Assembly: GCA_026770585.1 (NCBI GenBank)
Contig: MU646558.1
Coordinates: forward strand, 449,857-460,348
DNA: 10,492 nucleotides
DNA from: Baffinella frigidus
Taxonomy: Eukaryota; Cryptophyceae; Cryptomonadales; Baffinellaceae
Direction of reading: 5' to 3'
Shown here piece by piece: positions 1 to 5,394 of this stretch. Position numbers and translations under genes: made by a program. Position 1 is the first letter of the stretch; every line of letters starts with the position of its first letter. The notes below the pieces were generated by a model. That model saw only the letters and a program-made list of their open reading frames with translations, was not told the DNA's origin and did no database searches.

Positions 1-135
1 AACCGCCGCCCTATCCTGCCAACCGCCGCCCTATCCTGCCCAACCGCCGCCCTATCCTGCCAACGGCCGCCCTATCCTGCCAACCGCCGCCCTATCCTGC
101 CCAACCGCCGCCCTTTCCTGCCAACGGCCGCCCTA
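1..135. repeat. 20/21-bp minisatellite, C-rich
   Basis: Six full units and one partial unit of AACCGCCGCCCTATCCTGCC, starting at 1, 21, 42, 62, 82, 103 and 123. Units at 21 and 82 carry one extra C (21 bp). Units at 62 and 123 share a C-to-G change (AACGG), and the unit at 103 has CTTTCC for CTATCC. The array is cut by the window edge, so its true length is unknown. The shared variants suggest higher-order copying of neighbouring units. No coding role is visible. Confidence 0.95.
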
Positions 136-190
136 CATATCCGGACACCGCGCTAACCCCTTGAGGTGTCCCGCGTGGCAGGGGCGGTAC

Positions 191-298
191 ATCTTCTTGT
201 TCTTTATTACTCTCGATACAGGTCCTACATGAGGCCCTTGAGCCTTGAGTTGAGTGATACAAAAGTCTTTGCGCCTTAAGAAACGGGCCCACCTCGGA
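191..298 (-). repeat. Dispersed repeat R1, copy 1 (inverted relative to copy at 8104)
   Basis: The reverse complement of this stretch matches 8104-8218 with about 9 mismatches over about 98 bases. Both copies have an open frame containing GPFLKA, HSTQGSRA and RTCIESNKE, and both run into an AAGAAGA-rich tail. The differences by codon position are roughly 1, 3 and 5, which is too few to show protein-level selection. It may be part of a retroposon-like or other dispersed element with an A-rich end, but no target duplication or known domain is visible. The flanks (136-190 and 299-397) hold no other recognisable feature; 331-380 weakly resembles 1915-1955. Confidence 0.7.
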
Positions 299-397
299 AA
301 CGCAGGGGCGGTTCGGGAGCTCTCGACCCTCACGCTGCTCCCCTCCGACATCGCCGTCTTCAAGCACTAACGATAGAGTTGAGGATTTGTAGGGTTT

Positions 398-618
398 ACA
401 GGGGTATCTCGCTTATCTCTTAAGTGGCCAGTAGGCTCATGCACCCTACCGTAGGGTCCTAGGACCTGTCTAGGACCTATTGGCCCTCAAATTTGACGGC
501 CTGGTCACTTAAGGGATAAGAAAGTTCCTCATCCTAAGACCCTGCAGTAGGGCTATGCCTAGGGCCCTATGGTGGTCCTAGGGAGGTGGGCGTTTCTTAT
601 GAGCGAGGTACCCCTGTA
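398..618. mobile_element. Family A foldback element (MITE-like), copy A1, split by a B element
   Basis: The ends read TACAGGGGTATCTCGCT on the left and GCGAGGTACCCCTGTA on the right, matching the other A copies once the 414-518 insertion is removed. The middle carries the family core (CCCTGCAGTAGGG, CCTAGGGCCCTATGG). It is flanked by TA on both sides, and that TA lies in telomere-like sequence (GTAGGGTTTA before, TAGGGTTTAGGG after), so the element landed in a TTTAGGG tract. No transposase is encoded; like all A copies it must be non-autonomous. The TA target and the CAGGGGTACCTCG start resemble the pogo branch of Tc1/mariner; that assignment is inference. Confidence 0.85.
414..518. mobile_element. 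Family B foldback element, copy B1, nested in A1
   Basis: About 105 bp with ends TATCTCTTAAGTGGCCAG and a reverse-complement right end containing GGTCACTTAAGGGATA, flanked by TA at 414-415 and 517-518. The centre has the family B core CCCTACCGTAGGG and CCTAGGACCTG. It interrupts A1 at the TA of that element's CTCGCTCATAAGAAA end (with two bases of the site lost), so B1 is younger than A1. No coding capacity. Confidence 0.85.
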
Positions 619-640
619 GGGTTTAGGGTTTGTGAGGACT

Positions 641-740
641 AGCGTGTTAGGCCCGTCTCGGGTGCTACTGTAGGTTACGAGCCTAGGGGTACCTTACCAT
701 AAGGAGCTGCGCCCCCCCTAGGGACCACCGTACACTGTAG
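641..740. repeat. Duplicated segment with decayed left arm of a family A element
   Basis: 641-683 (GTTAGGCCCGTCTCGGG and onward) is a direct repeat of 1133-1175. From 684 the sequence TAGGGGTACCTTACCATAAG followed by a C run and CTAGGGACCACCGTA is a degenerate left half of family A. The matching decayed arm is at 1355-1399. The right arm is missing, so this is a broken copy. Confidence 0.6.
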
Positions 741-743
741 AGC

Positions 744-847
744 TATCCCTCAAGTGGCCAGGGGGTCAAAATTGAACCCCGGCAGGTCCTAGGCAGGTCA
801 TAGGGCACTACGGTAGGGCGTATGAGCGTAGTGGCCACTTGAGGGAT
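744..847. mobile_element. Family B element, copy B2
   Basis: Ends are TATCCCTCAAGTGGCCAG and GTGGCCACTTGAGGGAT; both arms carry the same CTCAAG/CTTGAG variant of the usual CTTAAG. The centre has CCTAGGCAGGTC and CTACGGTAGGGCGTATGAG. The left interior (AAAATTGAACCCC) resembles B3, whereas the right end and right flank match B4, so B2 looks like a B3/B4 recombinant. Left TA is kept; the right flank reads TG. Confidence 0.8.
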
Positions 848-985
848 GCGGCGTGTCTCCTATCTCCTCTGTGGTGAGGTGGGTGTGAGGGGTGATGTGA
901 GTGCAAAACAACGCACCAAAGCACCCAAGGCAGGGCCGCTACGGGGGCTCTTCCAAGAGTCATCTGCCCGTTATAGAGCAATGGG
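848..985. repeat. Segmental duplication, left copy
   Basis: The first 125 bases (848-972) match 1607-1731 with three mismatches. The right copy then carries an extra 9-base TCCAAGGGA before both resume with ATAGAGCAATGG. The duplication also includes the B element and decayed A arm to its left. A 98-residue open frame crosses this stretch (846-1142), but it starts inside the B2 terminal repeat and is not kept in the other copy, so I do not call a gene. 986-1132 is single-copy in this window and shows nothing recognisable. Confidence 0.8.
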
Positions 986-1132
986 TCAATGCCCAATCCT
1001 TAAGTCACCTCATGACAATCGGGCAAAGGGTAAAGGACTGCCCAGTCGGGTAGAAACTCCGGATCCTCGTGCTAAATGTATCAACAGTGCCAGACCGACC
1101 AAAACCTCCTTGGGTTACATGTACGAGGTCGT

Positions 1133-1175
1133 AGCGCGTTAGGCCCGCCTCGGGAGCTACTGCAGCTTATGAGCC
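1133..1175. repeat. Direct repeat of 641-683
   Basis: GTTAGGCCCGCCTCGGGAGCTACTG corresponds, with scattered differences, to the stretch at 641-683. In both places it lies immediately left of a family A element or fragment, suggesting it was duplicated with its neighbour rather than independently inserted. Shortened motif: GTTAGGCCCGYCTCGGG. Confidence 0.55.
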
Positions 1176-1286
1176 TACATGGGGTACCTCGCTCATAAGA
1201 AAACGCCCCCCTCCTAAGACCCTACAGTAGGGCCCTATGGGGGTCCCTAGGGGGAAGCGTTTTCTTATGAGCGAGGTACCCCTGTA
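1176..1286. mobile_element. Family A foldback element, copy A2
   Basis: TA-flanked, with left end CATGGGGTACCTCGCTCATAA (one extra T after CA) and right end TTATGAGCGAGGTACCCCTG. The arms pair over about 40 bases; the loop carries CCCTACAGTAGGGCCCTATGG. At 111 bp it is about 10 bp shorter than A3 and A4, with the shortfall in the central CTATGCCTAGG portion. Confidence 0.88.
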
Positions 1287-1354
1287 GGGGTGCCTCACTG
1301 TAGGATAAGTTCCGGTGTCCGCCTATGTTGGGAGCTCGAAGAACCTAAAGGACC

Positions 1355-1399
1355 TACAGGACCACAAGGAGCCGCGCCCCCCCTAGGACCACCGTAGAG
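1355..1399. mobile_element. Decayed family A left-arm fragment
   Basis: TACAGGACCACAAGGAGCCG followed by CGCCCCCCCTAGGACCACCGTA aligns with 684-735 and with the left half of intact A copies, with internal deletions. No right arm is present. It lies directly left of B3, as the equivalent fragment lies directly left of B2. Motif kept: CCCCCCTAGGACC. Confidence 0.5.
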
Positions 1400-1400
1400 A

Positions 1401-1505
1401 TATCACTTAAGTGGCCAGGGGGGCAAAATTGACCCCCGACAGCTCCTAGGCAGGTCCTAGGGCCCTACGGTAGGGCGTATGCGCCTACTGGGCACTTAAG
1501 GGATA
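1401..1505. mobile_element. Family B element, copy B3
   Basis: Ends TATCACTTAAGTGGCCAG and GGGCACTTAAGGGATA with TA at both edges (1401-1402 and 1504-1505). The interior has CAAAATTGACCCCC, CCTAGGCAGGTCCTAGGGC and CTACGGTAGGGCGTATG. Its right-hand TA is shared with the left end of B4, so the two elements abut head to tail with no spacer. Confidence 0.85.
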
Positions 1506-1606
1506 ACCCTTAAGTGCCCATAGGATGAATATTCACCCTCATCCGCCCTAGGCAGGTCCTAGGGCCTTACGGTAGGGCGTATGAGCGTAGTGGCCACTTG
1601 AGGGAT
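1504..1606. mobile_element. Family B element, copy B4
   Basis: Left end TAACCCTTAAGTGCCCA, right end GTGGCCACTTGAGGGA followed by TG. The left interior (TAGGATGAATATTCACC) differs from other B copies, while the right half is nearly identical to B2. It shares its left TA with B3, consistent with one B inserting at the target TA of another. Confidence 0.8.
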
Positions 1607-1765
1607 GCGGCGTGTCTCCTATCTCCTCTTTGGGGAGGTGGGTGTGAGGGGTGATGTGAGTGCAATACAACGCACCAAAGCACCCAAGGCAGGGCCGCTA
1701 CGGGGGCTCTTCCAAGAGTCATCTGCCCGTTTCCAAGGGATAGAGCAATGGCTCCAATGCCATCC
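1607..1765. repeat. Segmental duplication, right copy
   Basis: About 98 percent identical to 848-972 over the first 125 bases, then offset by a 9-base insertion. Together with the elements to the left, the duplicated block spans about 1355-1765 here against 684-985 on the left; the size difference is mostly one additional B element. Confidence 0.85.
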
Positions 1766-1999
1766 CGAGGCGGGCTCGTCCTAGTCTAGCTGGCCTAGGT
1801 CCTCACACTCTCGCCCTGCACGCTCCTGCCCTCGGGGGGGACAGCGAAGTTTATTAAGTTGACAAGCACGACCGCTTCACGCTAGGGGGGCCAGAGGGCT
1901 CAAGCTGCCCACAACCCTCTGACATCGCTCTCTTTAAGAACCAACGAAAGGGTTGCTCGTTTTAAGGACACGCACCGTCATAGGGTCCTACGGTAGGGC
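1766..1999. other. Low-information spacer with B-like scrap
   Basis: No open frame of note and no tandem structure. 1915-1955 (CTCTGACATCGCTCTCTTTAAG) weakly resembles 336-372. The last 25 bases, GGGTCCTACGGTAGGGC, resemble the family B core and run straight into A3. The stretch 1825-1835 has a G run. I see no gene here. Confidence 0.4.
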
Positions 2000-2120
2000 T
2001 ACAGGGGTACCTCGCTCATAAGAAACCGCCTCCCCCTAGGACCCTACAGTAGGCCTATGCCTAGGGCCCTATGGTGGTCCTAGGGGGGGGGCGGTTTCTT
2101 ATGAGCGAGGTACCCCTGTA
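2000..2120. mobile_element. Family A foldback element, copy A3
   Basis: A well-preserved 121-bp copy: TACAGGGGTACCTCGCTCAT at the left, the exact reverse complement at the right, TA on both sides. The arms pair almost perfectly over about 42 bases (through GAAACCGCC and CCCCTAGGACC), leaving a loop of about 37 bases with CTACAGTAGG and CCTAGGGCCCTATGG. Such a structure could extrude or be transcribed as a hairpin. Confidence 0.92.
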
Positions 2121-2181
2121 GTCCTAGGAGCTTAGGACCCCCCTGGGGGCGGCGCGTGTCCTTGTTCTCGAGAAACCCCTG

Positions 2182-2302
2182 TACAGGGGTACCTCGCTCA
2201 TAAGAAACCGCCCCCCCCTAGGACCCTACAGTAGGACCATGCCTAGGGCCGTATGGTGGTCCTAGGGGGGTGGGCGTTTCTTATGAGCGAGTTTCCCCTG
2301 TA
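2182..2302. mobile_element. Family A foldback element, copy A4
   Basis: 121 bp, TA-flanked, with near-canonical ends; the right end has GCGAGTTTCCCCTG where others have GCGAGGTACCCCTG. It sits 61 bp right of A3 in the same orientation. The bases just left of it, ACCCCTGTA, look like another A end, which may be a remnant of an earlier insertion at the same place. Confidence 0.9.
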
Positions 2303-2907
2303 GACTTTCTAGCTCTGTGACAACTTCAGGGTTTAGGTTACAGGGATGGGGGTTGAGGGTTTAGTCATCTGGGGTCTGGGTATATGGGGTTGAGGGTACA
2401 GAGTTTAGGTTTTTGGTACGAGGTTCAGGGTTTAGGGTTTAGGGTTTGGGGTTTTCCGTGCAGGGTTTATGGTTTAAGGTTGTAGAGGTGGGGATCGTGT
2501 TCTAGGTCTTAGGGTTTACGAGAAGGGTGTGTAAGAGAAGGGTGTGTAAGAGATAGCGAGGATTCACGGTTTTGGGTTTAAGGTATAGGGTTTAGGTTTT
2601 GGGGTTTAGGGTTTGGGGTTTAGGGTTTAGAGTGTAGGGTTTAGGGTTTAGGGGGTCGGGTTTCGGGGGTTGGGTTGAGGGTTTAGGGCTCAGGGCTGTA
2701 GGTTTAGGGTTTAGGTTGCAGGTTGCAGGGTTTGTGGTTTATAGTTTGTGATTTCTGGTTAAGGTTGAGGGTTCATGGGTCAGGGTTCAAGGTTTATGGT
2801 TTATGGTTTAGGGTTGAGGGTTTTAAGGTTTAGAGTTTGGGGTTCAGGGTGCAGTGTGTAGGTGTTCAGGGTTTGGGGTTTAGGGTTGAAGGTTTAGGGT
2901 TTAGGGA

Positions 2908-2939
<32 letters not shown>

Positions 2940-3056
2940 GGGTGAAGATTGAGGGTTTAGGGTTTAGGGTTTAGGGTTTAGGGTTTAGGGTTTAGTTTTC
3001 AGGGTTCAGGATTTAAGGTTTAGGGTTTAGGGTTCAGGGTGGGTTTGGAGTTTTTA
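2303..3056 (+). repeat. Degenerate telomere-like TTTAGGG tract
   Basis: About 750 bp of G-rich heptamer-derived sequence on the plus strand, mostly variants (TTTGGGG, TTGAGGG, TTCAGGG, TTTATGG). Six uninterrupted perfect GGGTTTA units lie at about 2953-2994 and a run of five TTGAGGG-type units just before, at about 2909-2941. An 11-bp duplication GAGAAGGGTGTGTAA occurs near 2520-2548. Heptamer phase is often kept despite substitution. The decay says interstitial or old subtelomeric, not a working chromosome end; the island at 3058-3423 follows directly. Confidence 0.92.
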
Positions 3057-3057
3057 G

Positions 3058-3264
3058 ATTTATGTTCATCGTCCCTTCGTCTTTTCCTTTACTTGGGGAG
3101 ATGGACAATTCCACGTTTGCACTAAAATGATGTCGCTTGACACGGCGGGAAAGAAGATACCGTCGGTGGAGGATGTGCCAGACCTCCTCGAGAAGCTCAA
3201 GGTTTCTCCAGGTCGCTGCAGCGACGGCAGCGCCTCAATCTGCGTTGGGAAATCTGATGTCTAG
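3058..3264 (+). CDS. Candidate coding fragment (unrecognised), possible last exon or pseudogene piece
   Basis: The frame is open for 68 codons from 3058 to a TAG at 3262-3264. It begins right after TTTTTAG (3051-3057), which would serve as a splice acceptor; the first in-frame ATGs are at 3127 and 3130, giving a 45-residue reading. The residues look protein-like, for example FSFTWGDGQFHVCTK and PSVEDVPDLLEKLKV, and about 70 percent of third positions in the central 26 codons are G or C. This contrasts with the telomere-like DNA on the left and the transposon on the right. Possible donor sites (CAAG|GT at 3201, CCAG|GT at 3211) could shorten it. I do not recognise the family, and chance cannot be excluded. 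Confidence 0.25.
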   Translation: MYVHRPFVFSFTWGDGQFHVCTKMMSLDTAGKKIPSVEDVPDLLEKLKVSPGRCSDGSASICVGKSDV

Positions 3265-3423
3265 CCCGACCGTCCTCACAACCGGTAGCCCCGCATGGCC
3301 CGGGCGCCTCCTTATCAGCTCGGGGGGTGGGTGAAGCATGCCGAGGTGCTAGGATGTTGCAGAATGAATGGGAAACAGATGTCTGTCTGTTCGTGCCAGC
3401 GCAGTCCTGTGTGCGTGTTGCCC
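3265..3423 (+). other. Non-repetitive island, frame continues after two stops
   Basis: The same reading frame as the preceding candidate has stops at 3262 and 3286, then is open from an ATG at 3295 to 3423 (with WVKHAEVLGCCRMNGKQ) and on into element A5. This may be decayed coding sequence downstream of the fragment at 3058 or simply chance. No domain is recognisable. Confidence 0.2.
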
Positions 3424-3547
3424 TACAGGGGTACCTCGCTCATAAGAAACCGCCCCCCCCCTGGGACCCTACAGTAGGACTATGCCTAGGGTCCTATGGT
3501 GGTTCTGGGGGGGGGGGGCAGTTTCTTATGAGCGAGGTACCCCTGTA
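3424..3547. mobile_element. Family A foldback element, copy A5
   Basis: TA-flanked copy of 124 bp with canonical ends on both sides. The homopolymer tracts of the arms are slightly longer than in A3 (C run at about 3453, G run at about 3509). Frames on both strands translate the terminal repeat as YRGTSLIRN, so open frames at 3295-3477 and 3494-3835 are extended by it and should not be read as genes. 3548-3687, to the right, shows nothing recognisable. Confidence 0.92.
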
Positions 3548-3687
3548 GAGGTTTTTACTGGAAATCGGATCTCCCAAGTACTGGAGAGGAGTGGTGGAAT
3601 TTTTTCGAGAGTGTAATACAGACCTGATAAAGACCTGGCAGGCAGCAGGAAGAACGCGCCTCGCTTTCACGCGGTCGATCAACGCGC

Positions 3688-3981
3688 TACAGGGGTAGAG
3701 CGCTGTGCAGAGAAGTTGGCCACGGGAAATAATGGAAAATCGAGAAATTGGAGCCATTTTGTGGACTTTTGAGAAATTCAGTACCATGAACTTCTCAAAA
3801 GTGAAAAAATGGCTCCAATCTTCCCATTTTCCCATTTTCCGGTGGCCAACTTCTCTGCACAGCGCTCTACCTCGCTCATAAGAAACGCCCCCCCCCCCCA
3901 GGACCGCCGGAAGGCCCTAGGCATATGCCTACTGTAGGGTCCTAGGGGGAGGCTGTTTCTTATGAGCGAGGTACCCCTGTA
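3688..3981. mobile_element. Family A foldback element, copy A6, split by element C
   Basis: The left end CAGGGGTA (3690-3697) and the remainder starting TACCTCGCTCATAAGAAAC (3868 on) join seamlessly if 3698-3867 plus one TA is removed. The right end is GCGAGGTACCCCTGTA. The centre carries CATATGCCTACTGTAGGG, so its loop is rearranged or inverted relative to A3. The 9-mer AACGCGCTA occurs immediately before the element (3681-3689) and immediately after it (3982-3990). Confidence 0.88.
3698..3867. mobile_element. Element C: 170-bp foldback element nested in A6
   Basis: Perfect 26-bp terminal inverted repeats starting GAGCGCTGTGCAGAGAAGTT (3698-3723 and 3842-3867), flanked by TA on both sides as a target duplication of the TA in GGGGTACCTCGC. 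Inside, further inverted segments (TTGGAGCCATTTT with AAAATGGCTCCAA; CTTTTGAGAA with TTCTCAAAAG) make almost the whole element self-complementary. It is A/T-richer than its surroundings. No coding capacity; only one copy is in the window. The TA target fits Tc1/mariner-type or similar elements, but the superfamily is not determined. Confidence 0.88.
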
Positions 3982-4046
3982 AACGCGCTATCCTTGACAC
4001 AGAATGGCGCCCCAATGTGGGGCGCCTCGACTCCGGGTCTCGGCGG

Positions 4047-4430
4047 ACTGTCCTACCTACGGCGTGTCGGTTTCTTCGTCCCTCCGCGGTTCAGCCCTGC
4101 CTAAGGCTCTGCGCCCCACAGGGGCATCCTAGGGGCGGGTTGACGTATCTACCTCGACTACTTGTGATGCCCCCTTGGAGAGAAAGCCCCGTCCCACTAT
4201 GGCGTCTCGATTTCGTTGTGCCTTCGCGGTCCAGCTCTAGGGCGCGGCGCCGCCATCTTGGAGAGAAACCCCAGATCTTTACGGTGTCTCGATTTCTTCG
4301 TCCCTCCGCGGTTCAGCTCTAGCTCTAGGACGCTGCGCCGCCATCTTAGCGAGAAAACCCCGGACTGCCAATTTCCTCTTCCCTTCGGGTTTCGGCGCTA
4401 GGACGCTGCGCCGCCATCTTCACTAGGAAG
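4047..4430 (+). repeat. Diverged tandem repeat, about 70-140 bp units, with CGCCGCCATCTT block
   Basis: Four related units begin near 4053, 4197, 4282 and 4371. Shared blocks are GGCGTCTCGATTTCTTCG, CCCTCCGCGGTTCAGCTCTA and CGCTGCGCCGCCATCTT. The block CGCCGCCATCTT lies at 4248-4259, 4336-4347 and 4409-4420, so the spacing is 88 then 73. Each is followed by a GAGAAA- or GAAG-type stretch rich in C. The 101-residue open frame at 4017-4322 simply reads these repeats and is not called a gene. Confidence 0.75.
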
Positions 4431-4440
4431 CCTCGCACCT

Positions 4441-4774
4441 GCGGAAGAGGGAGAACAGTTTCTTGAAACCAGCACGGCCACCATACGAACCCCCCCGCGG
4501 GGGGGGTGTTGCACTCCATGGCCTAGAAAAGCCTCATGGGAAGAATCATTGAAACACTGTCCTGCTCAGACATAGCCTCGGTGGCGGAGAGAGAGACCTT
4601 GGGTTAGGACCAACCCGGCCGCCATGTATGCACCCCCGCACAGGCTGTGTCCGAGCAGGAGCCTAGTGAGGTCATGCGCACTCTAGAAGGTGTGTCAAGG
4701 GAGACAGGGACCTACTGCGGGAGTTCGACGACCACCAAAACCCCATAGTGAGGTCATGCGCCCTCTATATAGGC
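4441..4774. other. Spacer with two pairs of short direct repeats
   Basis: No gene is evident. TAGTGAGGTCATGCGC followed by an A or C and CTCTA occurs at 4662-4683 and again at about 4746-4767. GGAGACAGGGACCT followed by RCTGCG occurs near 4700 and again near 4916, beyond B5. These pairs suggest that the B5 region lies within a small local duplication. Confidence 0.45.
4490..4505. repeat. 16-bp G/C palindrome
   Basis: Seven C, then GC, then at least seven G: a perfect palindrome able to form a very stable hairpin or cruciform. It is isolated, with no obvious gene end beside it, so a terminator role is not supported. The sequence after it is GTGTTGCACTCC. Confidence 0.6.
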
Positions 4775-4879
4775 TATCCCTTAAGCGGCCAGTAGGCTCC
4801 TACGCCCTACCGTAGGGCCCTAGGACCTGCCTAGGACCTCTTGCGGGTCAATTTTGACCGGCTGGCCACTTAAGGGATA
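4775..4879. mobile_element. Family B element, copy B5
   Basis: The cleanest B copy: TATCCCTTAAGCGGCCAG at the left and CTGGCCACTTAAGGGATA at the right, TA on both sides, 105 bp. The core contains CGCCCTACCGTAGGGCCCTAG and CCTAGGACCTGCCTAGGACC; relative to B2 and B3 it lies in the opposite orientation (as does B1). Core motif given short: CTACCGTAGGGC. Confidence 0.9.
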
Positions 4880-4912
4880 AGGTGTGTACGCTTAAGGGAT
4901 AAGGTGTGTACG
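4869..4912. repeat. 22-bp perfect tandem duplication at the edge of B5
   Basis: The 22 bases beginning CTTAAGGGATAAGGTG occur at 4869-4890 and again, identically, at 4891-4912. The unit takes in the last 11 bases of B5 and 11 bases of flank, so it arose after B5 inserted, plausibly by imprecise excision repair or slippage at the element end. Confidence 0.9.
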
Positions 4913-4970
4913 CAGGGAGACAGGGACCTGCTGCGTGAGCCCACGGTTTCCCGGGAAACTTGCAAAGCCT

Positions 4971-5048
4971 TTTGACCGCCAAGCGGTCCTAGGCAGGTCC
5001 TAGGGTCCTACGGTAGGGTGTATGAGCCTACTCGCCACTTCAGGGATA
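4971..5048. mobile_element. Family B element, copy B6, left end missing
   Basis: From TTTTGACCGCC through CCTAGGCAGGTCCTAGGG and CTACGGTAGGGTGTATGAG to CGCCACTTCAGGGATA the right two thirds of a B element is present. The CTTAAG-type left terminal repeat is absent; the sequence before it (TTTCCCGGGAAAC) is unrelated. It is in the orientation of B2-B4, opposite to B5. Confidence 0.7.
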
Positions 5049-5314
5049 AAGCCTGCCCGCACTCGGTGCAGGCTTCTCTCGAATACAGGAAGTGTTGGTT
5101 TTGATCAAGGCCTCTCTTGCCACACCAACGGTCTCTCTCTCGCTGGCCATTTGTTGATACTTTATTAATCAAGGTCTCTCTCTCTCTCGCACCTGGTGGA
5201 TGAGCTCCTCGTCCCAAACGCTAAACCCTCAACCTCATCGGCATCTTCACCAGTTTTCGGGGCTTAACATAACTGGGTCTGAACCAGATTGTTTTTCAGA
5301 TGGAGCGTTGCAAA
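5049..5314. other. Spacer with TC-rich microsatellite
   Basis: Contains a short hairpin GCCTGC...GCAGGC at 5051-5073, two related blocks (GATCAAGGCCTCTCTT near 5103 and AATCAAGGTCTCTCTC near 5167) and a TC-dinucleotide run at about 5173-5189. The minus-strand open frame of 69 residues here is low complexity and begins inside B6. No gene is supported. Confidence 0.45.
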
Positions 5315-5367
5315 AATCAATTGTGGGCTGGGACTAACTAAATAATCAATTGTGGGCTGGGACTAAC
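5315..5367. repeat. 29-bp-period tandem duplication
   Basis: A 24-bp block starting AATCAATTGTGGGCTGGGAC is found identically at 5315-5338 and 5344-5367, separated by TAAAT. The identity implies a recent slippage or duplication event. Confidence 0.9.
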
Positions 5368-5394
5368 CTGGCGAGTGAGCTCCGCGTCGGCGGG

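Noticed and set aside
846-1142. 98-residue plus-strand open frame
   Set aside because: Starts in the terminal repeat of B2 and is not conserved in the duplicated copy at 1607-1765.
2303-3056. Functional chromosome end
   Set aside because: Heptamers are too degenerate, and non-telomeric sequence continues on both sides.
3494-3835. 113-residue minus-strand open frame
   Set aside because: Spans parts of elements A5, A6 and C; no reason to think it is a gene.
4248-4259. Resemblance of GCCGCCATCTT to the mammalian YY1 site
   Set aside because: Nothing else suggests a mammal or a promoter; the match is to a short G/C-rich word within a tandem repeat.
4490-4505. Intrinsic terminator
   Set aside because: No T run follows the hairpin, no gene ends there, and the DNA is not bacterial in character.
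5008-5217. 69-residue minus-strand open frame
   Set aside because: Starts inside B6 and is carried by a TC-rich simple repeat.
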